Positions 49,367-58,242 of a stretch of 58,242 bases of DNA are shown piece after piece. The stretch comes from Lachnospiraceae bacterium (GTDB lineage Bacteria > Bacillota > Clostridia > Lachnospirales > Lachnospiraceae), in NCBI GenBank assembly GCA_015057955.1, contig SVDE01000003.1, forward strand, positions 1-58,242, given 5' to 3'. The translations under genes and the position numbers were made by a program. Under the pieces are notes generated by a model. That model had not been told where the DNA came from, did not search any database, and saw only the letters and a list, made by a program, of their open reading frames with translations. Every line of letters starts with the position of its first letter. Positions within the stretch are counted from its first letter, which is position 1.

Positions 49367-50689
49367 TTATTTTGCCAGGAATCCCGAATAGTTTCTCACA
49401 AGCATCATTGACTCTATCTGCTTTGCTGTTTCAAGGATTACACTTACAACGATTATGATCGATGTTCCCGCAAATGAAAGCGATGCGTTAAATACTCCTG
49501 AAACTATCATCGGTATGACCGCTATGATAACGAGTCCGACCGCGCCTATAAAGATAAGATACTTAAGTACATTCGCGAAGTACTCTTCAGTAGCCCTGCC
49601 CGGTCTGATGCCCGGTACGAATCCGCCCTGCTTCTTGATGTTGTCCGATACCTGCGCAGGATTGAATGTGATCTGCGTATAGAAGTATGCGAAGAATACG
49701 ATCAAGGCAATGTACAGGATAAGACCGACCGTGTACTTCATGTTGCTGGGGTTAAACCAGTTACTTGATGAAAAATACTTTGTCCATTCCGGATTGGAAC
49801 CGCCATTCACAAAACCTGCGATGATCACAGGGAACTGGAAGAGCGAAGCCGCGAAAATGATCGGGATGACACCGGCGGTATTGACCTTGAGCGGAATGTG
49901 CGAAGCTCTTCCGCCGTATGATCTGCCGCTTGATGTGATCTTCTGTGAATACTGCACTGCGATCCTTCTCTCACCGCCGTTAAGGTAGATGATGAAGACA
50001 ACGACTGCGATAACCACTACGATGATGATCACGGCTGCAAGTACTGCCATTCCTATGCTTGACGCACCTTTTACAAACTGCTCATACAGAGAGATGAAGT
50101 CTGCCGGCATTGATGAAACAATGTTTATCAGCAGTATGATGGAAATACCATTTCCAACTCCGTGCTCTGTGATCTGTTCACCCATCCACATGACAAGCAC
50201 TGCGCCTGCTGTAAGAACGAGCACGTTACAGATGATCGTCCAGACGTACATGCCGCCTGAGATGCTTCCGAAGATGCCCTGGTTACCAAACCCTATGCAC
50301 ATTGCTGTGCTCTCTATGAGGGCAAGACCGACTGTAAGGTATCTTGTGATCTTTCCGATCTTCTGTCTTCCGTCCTCACCTTCCTTCTGCATCTCCTCTA
50401 ACTTAGGAAATGCGATGGTGAGCAGCTGGATGATGATCGATGCAGTAATGTAAACGGTAATGTTCAAAGCAAAGATCGACATGCTGGCGAACGAAGAACC
50501 GGTCAGTGCATTAAAGAAACCGAATCCTCTGTCTGAAAGTCCGCCAAGGACCTGTGCCACAACGGCTGAGTCAGTTCCCGGAAGGGGAATCTGGCAGCCG
50601 AGCCTGACGATAACGAGCATGACTATGGTATAGATCAGTTTTTTGCGGATCTCTTTTACCTTAAAAGCGTTAATTACCGTCCTGAACAT
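49367..50689 (-). CDS. secY: Preprotein translocase subunit SecY
   Basis: A 440-residue core of the Sec channel with ten membrane helices. Starts [18 protein letters not shown]; the plug/TM2 region and the TM5-6 loop (NGGERRIAVQYSQKI) are normal. The ATG at 50687-50689 overlaps the rplO stop by one base (TAATG) and follows GAGGT; an in-frame upstream ATG would overlap rplO more. In spc operon order. Confidence 0.97.
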   Translation of the reverse strand: MFRTVINAFKVKEIRKKLIYTIVMLVIVRLGCQIPLPGTDSAVVAQVLGGLSDRGFGFFNALTGSSFASMSIFALNITVYITASIIIQLLTIAFPKLEEMQKEGEDGRQKIGKITRYLTVGLALIESTAMCIGFGNQGIFGSISGGMYVWTIICNVLVLTAGAVLVMWMGEQITEHGVGNGISIILLINIVSSMPADFISLYEQFVKGASSIGMAVLAAVIIIVVVIAVVVFIIYLNGGERRIAVQYSQKITSSGRSYGGRASHIPLKVNTAGVIPIIFAASLFQFPVIIAGFVNGGSNPEWTKYFSSSNWFNPSNMKYTVGLILYIALIVFFAYFYTQITFNPAQVSDNIKKQGGFVPGIRPGRATEEYFANVLKYLIFIGAVGLVIIAVIPMIVSGVFNASLSFAGTSIIIVVSVILETAKQIESMMLVRNYSGFLAK

Positions 50690-51129
50690 TATTCTACCTC
50701 GCAAGTGCCTCCGGCAGCTTCGATCTTGGCCTTTGCTGCCTCACTGAATGCGGTTGCCTTGACATTCAGTTTCTTTGTGATGTTTCCGTTTCCAAGGATC
50801 TTAACACCATCTCTGGGATTCTTAACGATGCCGACCTCCATGAGGCTGTCGATAGTAACGTCTGCACCATCCTCAAATCTGTTGAGTGCGGCAACGTTGA
50901 TGCCTACGAGATCTTTGCTGTTAATGCAGGTGAAGCCTCTCTTGGGGATTCTTCTGTATAAAGGCATCTGTCCGCCTTCGAAACCGATCCTCGGACGTCC
51001 TGAACGGGCTTTCTGTCCCTTATGTCCTTTTCCTGCAGTCTTTCCGTTTCCAGAAGCGTGTCCACGGCCTCTGCGGAAGTTGTTGCTCTGCTTGGAACCC
51101 TCTGCAGGATATAATTCTGATAAATTCAT
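50689..51129 (-). CDS. rplO: 50S ribosomal protein L15
   Basis: A 146-residue L15. The Gly/Arg-rich N-terminus ([18 protein letters not shown]) and [18 protein letters not shown] are diagnostic. Coupled to secY by the overlapping TAATG. Confidence 0.97.
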   Translation of the reverse strand: MNLSELYPAEGSKQSNNFRRGRGHASGNGKTAGKGHKGQKARSGRPRIGFEGGQMPLYRRIPKRGFTCINSKDLVGINVAALNRFEDGADVTIDSLMEVGIVKNPRDGVKILGNGNITKKLNVKATAFSEAAKAKIEAAGGTCEVE

Positions 51130-51143
51130 TCCTGATCTCCTCC

Positions 51144-51323
51144 TTAAGCTTCCTCAACCTTAACTAAGTGTTTTACCTTCTCGATCATGCCTCTTACAGC
51201 TTCATTATCCGGAAGGACCTTGGTCTGGAGCATCTTGTGAAGTCCAAGTGCTTCGATTGTTGCCCTCTGCTTGGGAATAGCGCCGATAGGAGACTTAACT
51301 AATGTAACTTTGATATCTGCCAT
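51144..51323 (-). CDS. rpmD: 50S ribosomal protein L30
   Basis: A 59-residue L30, too short for many gene callers. [19 protein letters not shown] and [19 protein letters not shown] are typical. The ATG at 51321-51323 follows GGAGG. Between rpsE and rplO in the standard spc order. Confidence 0.96.
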   Translation of the reverse strand: MADIKVTLVKSPIGAIPKQRATIEALGLHKMLQTKVLPDNEAVRGMIEKVKHLVKVEEA

Positions 51324-51338
51324 TGTCTGTTCCTCCTA

Positions 51339-51857
51339 TTATGCCATGATCTCTTCAACACTCTTACCGCGAAGGCGGGCCACCTCTTCAGGTGTCTTAA
51401 GCTGCTTAAGAGCTTCAAGTGTTGCAAGAACTACATTCTGTTTGTTGTTTGAACCAAGTGACTTGGTACGGATGTTTTTGATGCCTGCAAGCTCGCATAC
51501 GCTACGGGCAGGACCTCCGGCGATAACACCGGTACCTTCAGGTGCTCTCTTCAGAAGAACTGAAGCGCCACAGTAACGTCCTGTTGTATCATGCGGGATG
51601 CTCTCTGTCTCATCAACAGGGATGGAGATGAGATGTTTCATTGCATCTTCCTTAGCCTTACGGATAGCCTCAGGAATTTCGATGGACTTTCCGATGCCTG
51701 CTCCGACACGGCCTTTTCCATTGCCGACGACAACCAATGCCGAGAATCTGGAGTTACGTCCGCCTTTTACAACTTTAACTACTCGCTTGATAGTTACGAC
51801 TTTTTCTTCGAACTCCGGAGCTTCCGGAGCATTTGCGATAGCTTTATTGTCTCTCAT
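51339..51857 (-). CDS. rpsE: 30S ribosomal protein S5
   Basis: A 172-residue S5. After a short acidic N-terminus come [21 protein letters not shown] and the double-stranded RNA-binding fold ([17 protein letters not shown]). It is involved in decoding fidelity and mRNA unwinding at the entrance. Confidence 0.97.
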   Translation of the reverse strand: MRDNKAIANAPEAPEFEEKVVTIKRVVKVVKGGRNSRFSALVVVGNGKGRVGAGIGKSIEIPEAIRKAKEDAMKHLISIPVDETESIPHDTTGRYCGASVLLKRAPEGTGVIAGGPARSVCELAGIKNIRTKSLGSNNKQNVVLATLEALKQLKTPEEVARLRGKSVEEIMA

Positions 51858-51875
51858 AGCTTTACTTCCTCCTTA

Positions 51876-52244
51876 TTAGAATTCCAGGCCGGCTTCTCTT
51901 GCCGCGTCTGCCAGTGCCTTAACTTTGCCGTGATATACATATCCGCCTCTGTCAAAGACTACTTCCTTGATACCGGCTTCGATAGCTCTCTGTGCGACGA
52001 CCTTGCCGACATATGCTGCTGCAGCAGTGTCATTGGTCTTCTCGAGCTCAGCCTTGATATCTTTCTGAACGGTTGAAGCAGAAACAAGTGTCTTATGAGT
52101 CTCATCATCTATGATCTGAGCATAGATATGCATGTTGCTTCTGTATACTGCAAGACGGGGTCTTTCAGCGGTGCCTGAGAAGCGATTGCGTAATTTCATA
52201 TGTTTCTTTTCGCGAATCTGAGTTCTGGATTTTTTACTTATCAT
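51876..52244 (-). CDS. rplR: 50S ribosomal protein L18
   Basis: A 122-residue L18 that binds 5S r[41 protein letters not shown] and the C-terminal [19 protein letters not shown] are typical. The ATG follows GGAGCG-like sequence of the L6 end. Confidence 0.97.
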   Translation of the reverse strand: MISKKSRTQIREKKHMKLRNRFSGTAERPRLAVYRSNMHIYAQIIDDETHKTLVSASTVQKDIKAELEKTNDTAAAAYVGKVVAQRAIEAGIKEVVFDRGGYVYHGKVKALADAAREAGLEF

Positions 52245-52260
52245 TCTCTCTCACGCTCCT

Positions 52261-52800
52261 TTACTTACCTGTCTTACCGACTTTACGTCTGATATACTCA
52301 TCAACATACTTGATACCTTTGCCCTTGTAAGGCTCGGGTGCCCTGAATGATCTGATCTCTGCTGCTACCTGGCCAACAGCTTCCTTGCTGATGCCGCTTA
52401 CATTTATATGGTTCTGGTCGGGTGCTTCGATCTTGACTCCTGCAGGAGCAACATACTCTACCGGATGTGAGTATCCGAGGCTGAGTACGAGTTTCTCTCC
52501 CTGCATCTGGCATTTGTAACCAACACCGTTGATCTCGAGTTTCTTTACAAATCCGTCTGTAACACCGATGACCATGTTGTTGAGCAGTGCTCTTGTGAGA
52601 CCGTGAAGGGCTTTGTTCCTCTTGAGATCGTTAGGTCTTGTAACAACGATATGGCCTTCTTCAAGCTCAATCTTCATCTCAGCGGGAAGTACTCTGTTAA
52701 GTTCTCCCTTAGGTCCCTTTATAGTCACATTATTATTTTCTGCTATATCCACAGTTACTCCTGCGGGAATAGCGATAGGCATTCTTCCGATACGTGACAT
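52261..52800 (-). CDS. rplF: 50S ribosomal protein L6
   Basis: A 179-residue L6 with two homologous domains; starts MSRIGRMPIAIPAGV and ends with EPYKGKGIKYVDEYIRRKVGKTGK-type motifs (EPYKGKGI). It stabilises the factor-binding site near the stalk base. Confidence 0.97.
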   Translation of the reverse strand: MSRIGRMPIAIPAGVTVDIAENNNVTIKGPKGELNRVLPAEMKIELEEGHIVVTRPNDLKRNKALHGLTRALLNNMVIGVTDGFVKKLEINGVGYKCQMQGEKLVLSLGYSHPVEYVAPAGVKIEAPDQNHINVSGISKEAVGQVAAEIRSFRAPEPYKGKGIKYVDEYIRRKVGKTGK

Positions 52801-52835
52801 GCCGTTCCTCCTTTTAATAAATACTGTTCAGTGAC

Positions 52836-53240
52836 TTACCATACGAATGCAAGAACTTCTCCGCCTACGCCAAGCTTTCTTGCTTCCTTATCGGTGATCA
52901 CTCCGTTGTTAGTTGAGATCAGGGCGATTCCGAGGCCACCAAGAACCTTCGGAAGATCTTCCTTGTTCGCATAGACACGAAGGCCGGGCTTTGAGATTCT
53001 CTTAATGCCTGTGATGACCTTCTCGTTTTTGTCTTTGCCGTACTTAAGTTCGATGTGGATCTGATCGAAACCACGCTCGTCCTTTGTGATAGTGCAGCTC
53101 TTGATATATCCCTCGTCTAATAAGATCTTAGCGATTGAAGCCTTAATTTTAGATGACGGAACATCTACAGAGTCATGTTTAGCTGTATTTGCATTACGGA
53201 TTCTTGTAAGCATATCAGCAATAGGATCGCTCATTGTCAT
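52836..53240 (-). CDS. rpsH: 30S ribosomal protein S8
   Basis: A 134-residue S8. [16 protein letters not shown] near the N-terminus and the C-terminal [22 protein letters not shown] are diagnostic. AAGGAGG precedes the first ATG. A regulator of spc translation in E. coli; not shown here. Confidence 0.97.
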   Translation of the reverse strand: MTMSDPIADMLTRIRNANTAKHDSVDVPSSKIKASIAKILLDEGYIKSCTITKDERGFDQIHIELKYGKDKNEKVITGIKRISKPGLRVYANKEDLPKVLGGLGIALISTNNGVITDKEARKLGVGGEVLAFVW

Positions 53241-53264
53241 AATTAATTCCCTCCTTCTAAAATC

Positions 53265-53450
53265 TTACCAGCTGGCTTTCTTTACTCCAGGGATCTCTCC
53301 CTTGTATGCAAGTTCACGGAAGCATACTCTGCAGATACCGTATTTCTTGAGAACCGCATGCGGACGTCCGCAGATCCTGCATCTTGTGTATTCCTGTGTA
53401 GAGAATTTTGCCGGGCGCTGCTGTTTTACCTTCATAGATTTCTTAGCCAT
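53265..53450 (-). CDS. rpsN: 30S ribosomal protein S14, type Z (zinc)
   Basis: A 61-residue S14 of the zinc type: [21 protein letters not shown] supplies the CxxC and CxxC ligands (two of the residues just named are part of a longer block). The short zinc form is usual for the S14 of the Gram-positive spc operon. Placed between rplE and rpsH. Confidence 0.97.
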   Translation of the reverse strand: MAKKSMKVKQQRPAKFSTQEYTRCRICGRPHAVLKKYGICRVCFRELAYKGEIPGVKKASW

Positions 53451-53468
53451 GTGTAAAATCCTCCTTAA

Positions 53469-54008
53469 TTACTTCTCAAACGGCATTCCGAACAGTCTAA
53501 GGAGCTCTCTTGCTTCCTCATCTGTCTGTGCTGTTGTAACTACGATAACGTCCATTCCTCTGACCTTGTCGACCTTGTCGAATTCGATCTCCGGGAAGAT
53601 GAGCTGTTCTTTGATACCAAGGGCATAGTTTCCTCTGCCGTCAAATGAATCAGCGCTGACTCCTCTGAAGTCACGGACACGCGGAAGTGCCAGATTGATA
53701 AGTCTGTCAAGGAAGTTGTACATCTTATCGCCTCTTAAGGTTGTCTTGCATCCGATGGACATGCCCTCTCTGATCTTGAAGTTAGCAACTGACTTCTTGG
53801 CACGAGTGATGACTGCCTTCTGTCCTGTGATGATCTGAATATCACCGATCGCTGACTCAAGAGCCTTGGCATTATCCTTAGCCTCGCCGACACCCATGTT
53901 GATGACGATCTTATCGATCTTCGGTACCTGCATGATGTTCTTGTAACCGAACTTTTCCTTCATTGCAGGAACGATTTCAGAATTGTATGTTTCTTTAAGT
54001 CTATTCAA
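53469..54008 (-). CDS. rplE: 50S ribosomal protein L5
   Basis: A 179-residue L5, a 5S rRNA binder at the central protuberance. [20 protein letters not shown] and the later [20 protein letters not shown] are typical. Follows rplX in standard order. Confidence 0.97.
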   Translation of the reverse strand: MNRLKETYNSEIVPAMKEKFGYKNIMQVPKIDKIVINMGVGEAKDNAKALESAIGDIQIITGQKAVITRAKKSVANFKIREGMSIGCKTTLRGDKMYNFLDRLINLALPRVRDFRGVSADSFDGRGNYALGIKEQLIFPEIEFDKVDKVRGMDVIVVTTAQTDEEARELLRLFGMPFEK

Positions 54009-54030
54009 CTTTCGGACCTCCTTCCTTTAA

Positions 54031-54345
54031 TCAGTCAATTGCTTCGTTTGATGATTTTGCATAACGAACTTTCTTGCCATTTTCATCAATGTGGAAGCCG
54101 ATCCTGGTAGCCTGTCCCTTATGTACATACATAACGTTTGAAATATCAATTGCGCCTTCACGGGTGATGATGCCGCCCTCCTGGCTTTCTCTGCCAGCCT
54201 TGAGATGCTTCTTGACCATGTTCACGCCTTCAACGATGACGCGGCCTTTCTTGGCATCTACTGCGAGCACTTTACCCTCTTTGTCTTTATCTTTTCCTGC
54301 GATAACTCTAACGGTATCGCCTTTTTTGATCTTTAATGTTGCCAT
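54031..54345 (-). CDS. rplX: 50S ribosomal protein L24
   Basis: A 104-residue L24 with the KOW motif ([19 protein letters not shown]) at the N-terminus. The ATG at 54343-54345 was chosen because GGAGGC precedes it; an in-frame ATG 13 codons upstream lies inside rplN. Early assembly protein of the 50S subunit. Confidence 0.96.
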   Translation of the reverse strand: MATLKIKKGDTVRVIAGKDKDKEGKVLAVDAKKGRVIVEGVNMVKKHLKAGRESQEGGIITREGAIDISNVMYVHKGQATRIGFHIDENGKKVRYAKSSNEAID

Positions 54346-54355
54346 TTCGTGCCTC

Positions 54356-54724
54356 CTACAGTACTTCAGGTGCCAGAGAAACAATCTTCATGAACTGCTT
54401 TTCCCTGAGCTCTCTTGCTACCGGTCCGAAGATACGTGTACCTGTTGGTGTCTTATCTTCCTTGATGATAACGGCAGCATTTTCGTCGAACTTGATGTAG
54501 GATCCGTCTTTACGGCGGGCGCCCTTAACTGTACGGACCACAACTGCCTTTACAACATCGCCTTTCTTAACAACGCCGCCGGGGGTGGCATCCTTAACTG
54601 TGGCAATGATAATATCGCCGATGTTAGCGTATCTTCTAGTAGAACCGCCAAGAACTCTTATGCACAAAATTTCTTTTGCACCAGTATTATCAGCGACTTT
54701 AAGTCTGCTTTCCTGCTGTATCAT
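54356..54724 (-). CDS. rplN: 50S ribosomal protein L14
   Basis: A 122-residue L14. [19 protein letters not shown] and the C-terminal [19 protein letters not shown] are diagnostic. Sits at the subunit interface. Confidence 0.98.
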   Translation of the reverse strand: MIQQESRLKVADNTGAKEILCIRVLGGSTRRYANIGDIIIATVKDATPGGVVKKGDVVKAVVVRTVKGARRKDGSYIKFDENAAVIIKEDKTPTGTRIFGPVARELREKQFMKIVSLAPEVL

Positions 54725-54745
54725 AATAATTCTCCCTTCTACTAA

Positions 54746-55000
54746 TTATTTAGCCTTCTCGATGATCTCGACGAGTCTCCACCTCTTATCCTTTGACAGA
54801 GGTCTTGTCTCCATAACTCTTACTGTATCGCCGATACCGCATTCGTTGTTCTCATCATGAGCTTTCAGCTTGTAAGTTCTCTTAACGATCTTGTTGTACA
54901 GAGGATGTCTTACATTGTCGATAACAGCAACCACGATGGTCTTGTCCATCTTATCGCTGATAACTTTACCTGTACGGGTTTTTCTCAGATTTCTTTCCAC
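54746..55000 (-). CDS. rpsQ: 30S ribosomal protein S17
   Basis: An 84-residue OB-fold protein. The chosen start is a GTG at 54998-55000 (residues then read [21 protein letters not shown]), eight bases after AAGGAGG; the alternative ATG overlapping the rpmC stop would add six residues and place the strong Shine-Dalgarno inside the gene. Family N-termini support the GTG. Confidence 0.95.
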   Translation of the reverse strand: MERNLRKTRTGKVISDKMDKTIVVAVIDNVRHPLYNKIVKRTYKLKAHDENNECGIGDTVRVMETRPLSKDKRWRLVEIIEKAK

Positions 55001-55020
55001 GTTAACTTCCTCCTTCCCCA

Positions 55021-55230
55021 TTACTCAGCTGAATTCTGCTTCTGCGTGATGACCGTCATGATCCTCGCGATATTTCTTCTGACTTCTTTGATCCTGCCGG
55101 TGTTCTCAAGCTGGTTGGTAGCATTCTGGAATCTTAAGTTAAAAAGTTCCTTCTTAGCGGCTACAAGCTCTTCATTTAACTCGGCAGCGCTCTTGCTCTG
55201 TAAATTTTCAATATATTTATTACTCTTCAC
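55021..55230 (-). CDS. rpmC: 50S ribosomal protein L29
   Basis: A 69-residue helical L29 near the exit tunnel. The start is a GTG at 55228-55230 (then [17 protein letters not shown]), inside the last codons of rplP (11-base overlap). An in-frame ATG 23 codons further upstream lies well within rplP and would not match family N-termini. Translational coupling is likely. Confidence 0.94.
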   Translation of the reverse strand: MKSNKYIENLQSKSAAELNEELVAAKKELFNLRFQNATNQLENTGRIKEVRRNIARIMTVITQKQNSAE

Positions 55231-55657
55231 TTGATTCACCGCCTTCCAGATCTGCTTTTGAAGCGATCTTGCACTTGATGGGAAGCTTGTGTGTAGCAAG
55301 ACGAAGTGCTTCTCTTGCTGTAGCTTCGGGAACGCCTGCGATCTCGAACATTACTCTGCCGGGCTTAACAACTGCTACCCAGTACTCCAGAGCACCCTTT
55401 CCTGAACCCATACGTGTCTCAGCAGGTTTTGCTGTTACAGGCTTGTCAGGGAAGATCTTGATCCATACATGTCCGCCACGCTTTACGTATCTTGTCATGG
55501 CAACACGGGCTGCTTCTATCTGATTTGAAGTGATCCAGCCCGGCTCAACTGCAACGATACCATACTCGCCGTAAGTGATCGTGTTGCCTCTGGTTGCCTT
55601 ACCTTTCATAGAACCGCGGAACTGTTTACGATGTTTTGTTCTTTTTGGCATTAACAT
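55220..55657 (-). CDS. rplP: 50S ribosomal protein L16
   Basis: A 145-residue L16. [19 protein letters not shown] follows a first Met-Leu; RWITSNQ-type and GKGKGAPEYW-type blocks appear as [18 protein letters not shown] and [17 protein letters not shown]. It helps position aminoacyl-tRNA. Overlaps rpmC by 11 bases. Confidence 0.97.
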   Translation of the reverse strand: MLMPKRTKHRKQFRGSMKGKATRGNTITYGEYGIVAVEPGWITSNQIEAARVAMTRYVKRGGHVWIKIFPDKPVTAKPAETRMGSGKGALEYWVAVVKPGRVMFEIAGVPEATAREALRLATHKLPIKCKIASKADLEGGESSEE

Positions 55658-55659
55658 GA

Positions 55660-56319
55660 TTATTTATCGCTCCCTTCCTTGTGTTCTTTTACCGGAAGCA
55701 CTTCACCTTTGTAAATCCAGACTTTAACGCCTACTTTACCATATGTTGTGTCTGCTTCTGCAAATCCGTAATCGATGTCGGCACGGAGAGTCTGAAGAGG
55801 AATTGTTCCCTCGCTGTAGAACTCTGTACGAGCCATGTCTGCACCGCCGAGACGTCCTGAGCAGCTTGTCTTGATACCAAGAGCTCCTGCCTTCATTGTC
55901 CTGGAGATGGCTGACTTCATTGCTCTTCTGAATGCCACACGGTTCTCAAGCTGCTGAGCGATGTTCTCTGCAACGAGCTGTGCGTCCTTCTCTGAGCGCT
56001 TTACTTCTACTACATCAAGGATGATATCCTTCTGGATAAGCTTCCTGACCTGAGCCCTGAGTTTCTCGATCTCTCCGCCGCCCTTGCCGATGATTACGCC
56101 CGGCTTTGCAGCAAAGATCTTAACCTTGATGATCTTGGCGGAAGCTCTTTCGATCTCAATCTTGGAGATTCCGGCATTGTATAATTTCTTCTTAAGATAT
56201 TCTCTTATCTGATGATCCTCGACCAGATAGTCAGCAAACTCTGCGTCTGCATACCACTTGGAATCCCAGTCTTTGATCACGCCCACTCTTAAACCGTGTG
56301 GATTAACTTTCTGTCCCAT
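55660..56319 (-). CDS. rpsC: 30S ribosomal protein S3
   Basis: A 219-residue S3. [20 protein letters not shown], the KH-domain loop [15 protein letters not shown], and the C-terminal [24 protein letters not shown] segment ([19 protein letters not shown]) are all typical. It lines the mRNA entrance. Confidence 0.98.
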   Translation of the reverse strand: MGQKVNPHGLRVGVIKDWDSKWYADAEFADYLVEDHQIREYLKKKLYNAGISKIEIERASAKIIKVKIFAAKPGVIIGKGGGEIEKLRAQVRKLIQKDIILDVVEVKRSEKDAQLVAENIAQQLENRVAFRRAMKSAISRTMKAGALGIKTSCSGRLGGADMARTEFYSEGTIPLQTLRADIDYGFAEADTTYGKVGVKVWIYKGEVLPVKEHKEGSDK

Positions 56320-56327
56320 ATACCCTC

Positions 56328-56714
56328 CTATCTTTCATCAAGAACGATCGTGATATTGCTTAAGCGATGCTCGATCCTGTAAGCTCTACCCTGTGCTCTC
56401 GGTCTGATTCTCTTCATTGTAGGTCCTTTGTTTGCATAGCACTCAGCAATGTAAAGGTCCTCCGGATTCATTCCATTATTGTTCTGCGCGTTGGCGATCG
56501 CCGACTCAAGCAGTTTCTTAATGATGGCAGCTCCGTATCTCGGGTTATATGTAAGGATTCCCAGTGCCTCGCCAACCTTCTTGCCTCTTATTGCATCCAG
56601 AATGAAGCATGCTTTCTGAACTGAGATTCTGGCAAGTGAAAGCTTAGCTGACGGTCTGGTGTCCTTGTTTGCATTTCTTTCTCTTTTTATCTGTGATCTA
56701 TGTCCCTTAGCCAT
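56328..56714 (-). CDS. rplV: 50S ribosomal protein L22
   Basis: A 128-residue L22 whose beta-hairpin reaches the exit tunnel; [20 protein letters not shown] near the C-terminus is diagnostic. The N-terminal 20 residues are a basic extension ([20 protein letters not shown]). Confidence 0.97.
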   Translation of the reverse strand: MAKGHRSQIKRERNANKDTRPSAKLSLARISVQKACFILDAIRGKKVGEALGILTYNPRYGAAIIKKLLESAIANAQNNNGMNPEDLYIAECYANKGPTMKRIRPRAQGRAYRIEHRLSNITIVLDER

Positions 56715-56741
56715 GGATCAAACCTCCTTTCGAAACTTTGC

Positions 56742-57017
56742 TTATCTGGACTTCTTCTCGTCTTTGCCGTGTCCCTTGTATGTCCTTGTTGATACGAACT
56801 CGCCAAGCTTGTGGCCGACCATATCTTCTGTGACATATACCGGAACGTGTCTTCTTCCATCATGTACCGCGATGGTGTGACCGATCATGTTCGGGAAGAT
56901 TGTTGAACGCCTTGACCAGGTCTTAAGGACTTCTTTCTTGTCAGAAGCGTTCAGTGCCTCTATTTTCTTAAGCAAACTTTCATCTGCGAAAGGGCCTTTT
57001 TTAAGTGATCTTGCCAT
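56742..57017 (-). CDS. rpsS: 30S ribosomal protein S19
   Basis: A 91-residue S19. [20 protein letters not shown] and the [20 protein letters not shown] block are diagnostic. Located at the 30S head with S13. Confidence 0.98.
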   Translation of the reverse strand: MARSLKKGPFADESLLKKIEALNASDKKEVLKTWSRRSTIFPNMIGHTIAVHDGRRHVPVYVTEDMVGHKLGEFVSTRTYKGHGKDEKKSR

Positions 57018-57027
57018 GGTACCCTCC

Positions 57028-57870
57028 TTACTTCATGTTACGTCCATCTCTGCGACGGATGATCAGTTTGTTAGACGCTTTGTTCTTTTTCCTGGTCTTA
57101 AGACCAAGTGCAGGCTTGCCCCAAGGTGTTGAAGGGCCCGGACGTCCGATACCGGTCTTGCCTTCACCACCACCATGAGGATGGTCGTTCGGGTTCATGA
57201 CGGAACCGCGGACTGTAGGTCTGATGCCCATGTTTCTCTTACGGCCTGCCTTACCGATGTTGACAAGGTCATGCTCTACATTGCCGACCTGTCCGATCGT
57301 TGCGCGGCAGAGAGCGGGTACCATTCTCATTTCGCCTGAAGGAAGTCTGAGTGTTGCGAACTTTCCTTCCTTAGCCATGAGCTGGGCTGAGTTTCCTGCG
57401 CTCCTTACAAGCTGTCCGCCCTTTCCGGGATAGAGCTCGATGTTGTGGATCTCTGTACCGACGGGGATGTTCTCGAGAGGAAGGCAGTTGCCTACTCTAA
57501 CCTCTGCCTCAGGTCCGCTCATGACTGTCATTCCGTCTGTAAGTCCTACAGGAGCAAGGATGTATGCCTTCTCGCCGTCAGCGTAGCTGATCAGTGCGAT
57601 GTTAGCTGTTCTGTTCGGATCGTACTCGATACCGATGACTTTTGCGGGGATACCGTCTTTTCTTCTCTTAAAATCTACTATTCTGTACTGTCTTCTAGTT
57701 CCGCCACCCTGGTGTCTTACTGTGATCTTGCCCTGGTTATTTCTTCCTGCGTTCTTCTTGCTTACTGCAAGCAGTGACTTCTCGGGCTCGTTCTTGGTGA
57801 TCTCCTTTTTATCAAGGGCAGTCATCTGTCTTCTAGAAGGTGTATATGGGTTGAATGTTTTGATTCCCAT
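57028..57870 (-). CDS. rplB: 50S ribosomal protein L2
   Basis: A 280-residue L2, needed for subunit joining and near the peptidyl transferase center. [19 protein letters not shown] and the C-terminal [12 protein letters not shown] with the conserved His are present. Full normal length. Confidence 0.98.
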   Translation of the reverse strand: MGIKTFNPYTPSRRQMTALDKKEITKNEPEKSLLAVSKKNAGRNNQGKITVRHQGGGTRRQYRIVDFKRRKDGIPAKVIGIEYDPNRTANIALISYADGEKAYILAPVGLTDGMTVMSGPEAEVRVGNCLPLENIPVGTEIHNIELYPGKGGQLVRSAGNSAQLMAKEGKFATLRLPSGEMRMVPALCRATIGQVGNVEHDLVNIGKAGRKRNMGIRPTVRGSVMNPNDHPHGGGEGKTGIGRPGPSTPWGKPALGLKTRKKNKASNKLIIRRRDGRNMK

Positions 57871-57945
57871 AATAATTCTCCTTTCAATAACTGTTTGTCA
57901 TCACGCTTGTCTGCGTATAGGTGCCGCTTTGCGGCTGTTTAAGGT

Positions 57946-58242
57946 TTACAGACCTTCAAAGATCTCAATGTCCTTGCTGTCTGCGGTTAACTTAACGATT
58001 GCCTTTTTGGACTCAGCAGCTTTGCCTTCGATCCTTCCGCGACGTCTTGTCTTGGGGTGGCGGTTCATTGTGTTAACGCTTTCAACCTTTGTTCCGTCGA
58101 ACATTTTCTCGACTGCTTCCTTGATCTGTGACTTGTTGGCGTCAACATGTACAAGGAATGTGTACTTCTTATCAGCCATGTCGTTCATACTCTTCTCAGA
58201 GATGACGGGCTTAAGGATAATGTCATAATATTTTAAATCTGC
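57946..58242 (-). CDS. rplW: 50S ribosomal protein L23 (start codon just outside window)
   Basis: The last 98 codons of L23 plus stop are visible. The first codon seen is GCA ([18 protein letters not shown]...), so only the initiator ATG is expected to lie just beyond base 58242. An internal in-frame ATG at 58186-58188 is too late to be the start because conserved residues precede it. The [17 protein letters not shown] loop ([16 protein letters not shown]) is typical. It contacts the tunnel exit and trigger factor. Confidence 0.95.
   Translation of the reverse strand, partial: ADLKYYDIILKPVISEKSMNDMADKKYTFLVHVDANKSQIKEAVEKMFDGTKVESVNTMNRHPKTRRRGRIEGKAAESKKAIVKLTADSKDIEIFEGL

Noticed and set aside
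57871..57945. Two small inverted repeats in the rplB-rplW gap
   Set aside because: Short stems (five and four bp) without a T-run; likely chance.
1..58242. CRISPR arrays, insertion sequences, integrases, tRNA or rRNA genes
   Set aside because: None seen on either strand; the only ordered repeats are the protein-coding 66-base units.

Overview
The window reads as a piece of chromosome from an anaerobic Clostridia-type Bacillota, most likely Lachnospiraceae or a close relative. The evidence is a four-cysteine (type Z) S14, WhiA and HprK, a SCIFF peptide with its radical SAM maturase, a K+-dependent membrane pyrophosphatase, two aldo/keto reductase-ferredoxin fusions, and small families that I remember mainly from Lachnospiraceae (DUF6145, DUF6472, 22-residue NGWW wall repeats). 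Base composition is near balanced. No tRNA, rRNA, CRISPR array, transposase or phage gene was seen, and no gap between genes exceeds about 300 bases. Starts were refined by eye from Shine-Dalgarno positions and family N-termini; promoter and terminator calls are pattern matches, not measurements.

Layout. 1-8.1 kb (minus): a tight operon hprK, murB, whiA, an HPr-like gene, dnaE, a SpoU methyltransferase, a DUF6145 gene and coaX (cut by the window edge). uvrC lies just upstream and a class B sortase diverges from it. 11-18.7 kb: aminotransferase, small lipoprotein, aldo/keto reductase, typA, membrane pyrophosphatase, rpsT. 18.8-31 kb: cell-surface and accessory genes, namely a zinc-ribbon membrane protein, an acyltransferase, an L,D-transpeptidase and a subtilisin that share a 22-residue repeat module, thioesterase, mnmA, and the SCIFF set (scfA peptide, scfB maturase, PLP decarboxylase). 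31-34.1 kb: a polar amino acid ABC transporter ending in a DapF-like racemase. 34.3-38.9 kb: an AspT-like carrier with an unusual central insert, a small partner, and a DUF6472 / B12-type radical SAM / TetR operon. 39-45.1 kb: a second aldo/keto reductase, a four-gene operon (metallo-beta-lactamase fold, leucine-rich repeat, FMN hydroxyacid dehydrogenase, Gfo/Idh), and a divergent second metallo-beta-lactamase-fold gene. 45.2-58.2 kb (minus): the 3' part of S10, all of spc, and the alpha operon from rplW to rplQ, with secY, adk, infA and rpoA.

How the genes work together. The left part joins wall precursor synthesis (murB), the cell-division regulator WhiA and carbon-status signalling (HprK plus a serine-type HPr without the catalytic His). 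The surface genes point to wall remodelling: sortase, L,D-transpeptidase and a protease that probably dock on the envelope through the same repeats. The most interesting accessory units are the SCIFF operon with a hairpin between peptide and maturase and a linked decarboxylase, the transporter-racemase operon, the AspT-like carrier with a non-RCK insert, and the unexplained four-gene operon at 40.2-44.0 kb. None is proved to be a new system by sequence reading alone.
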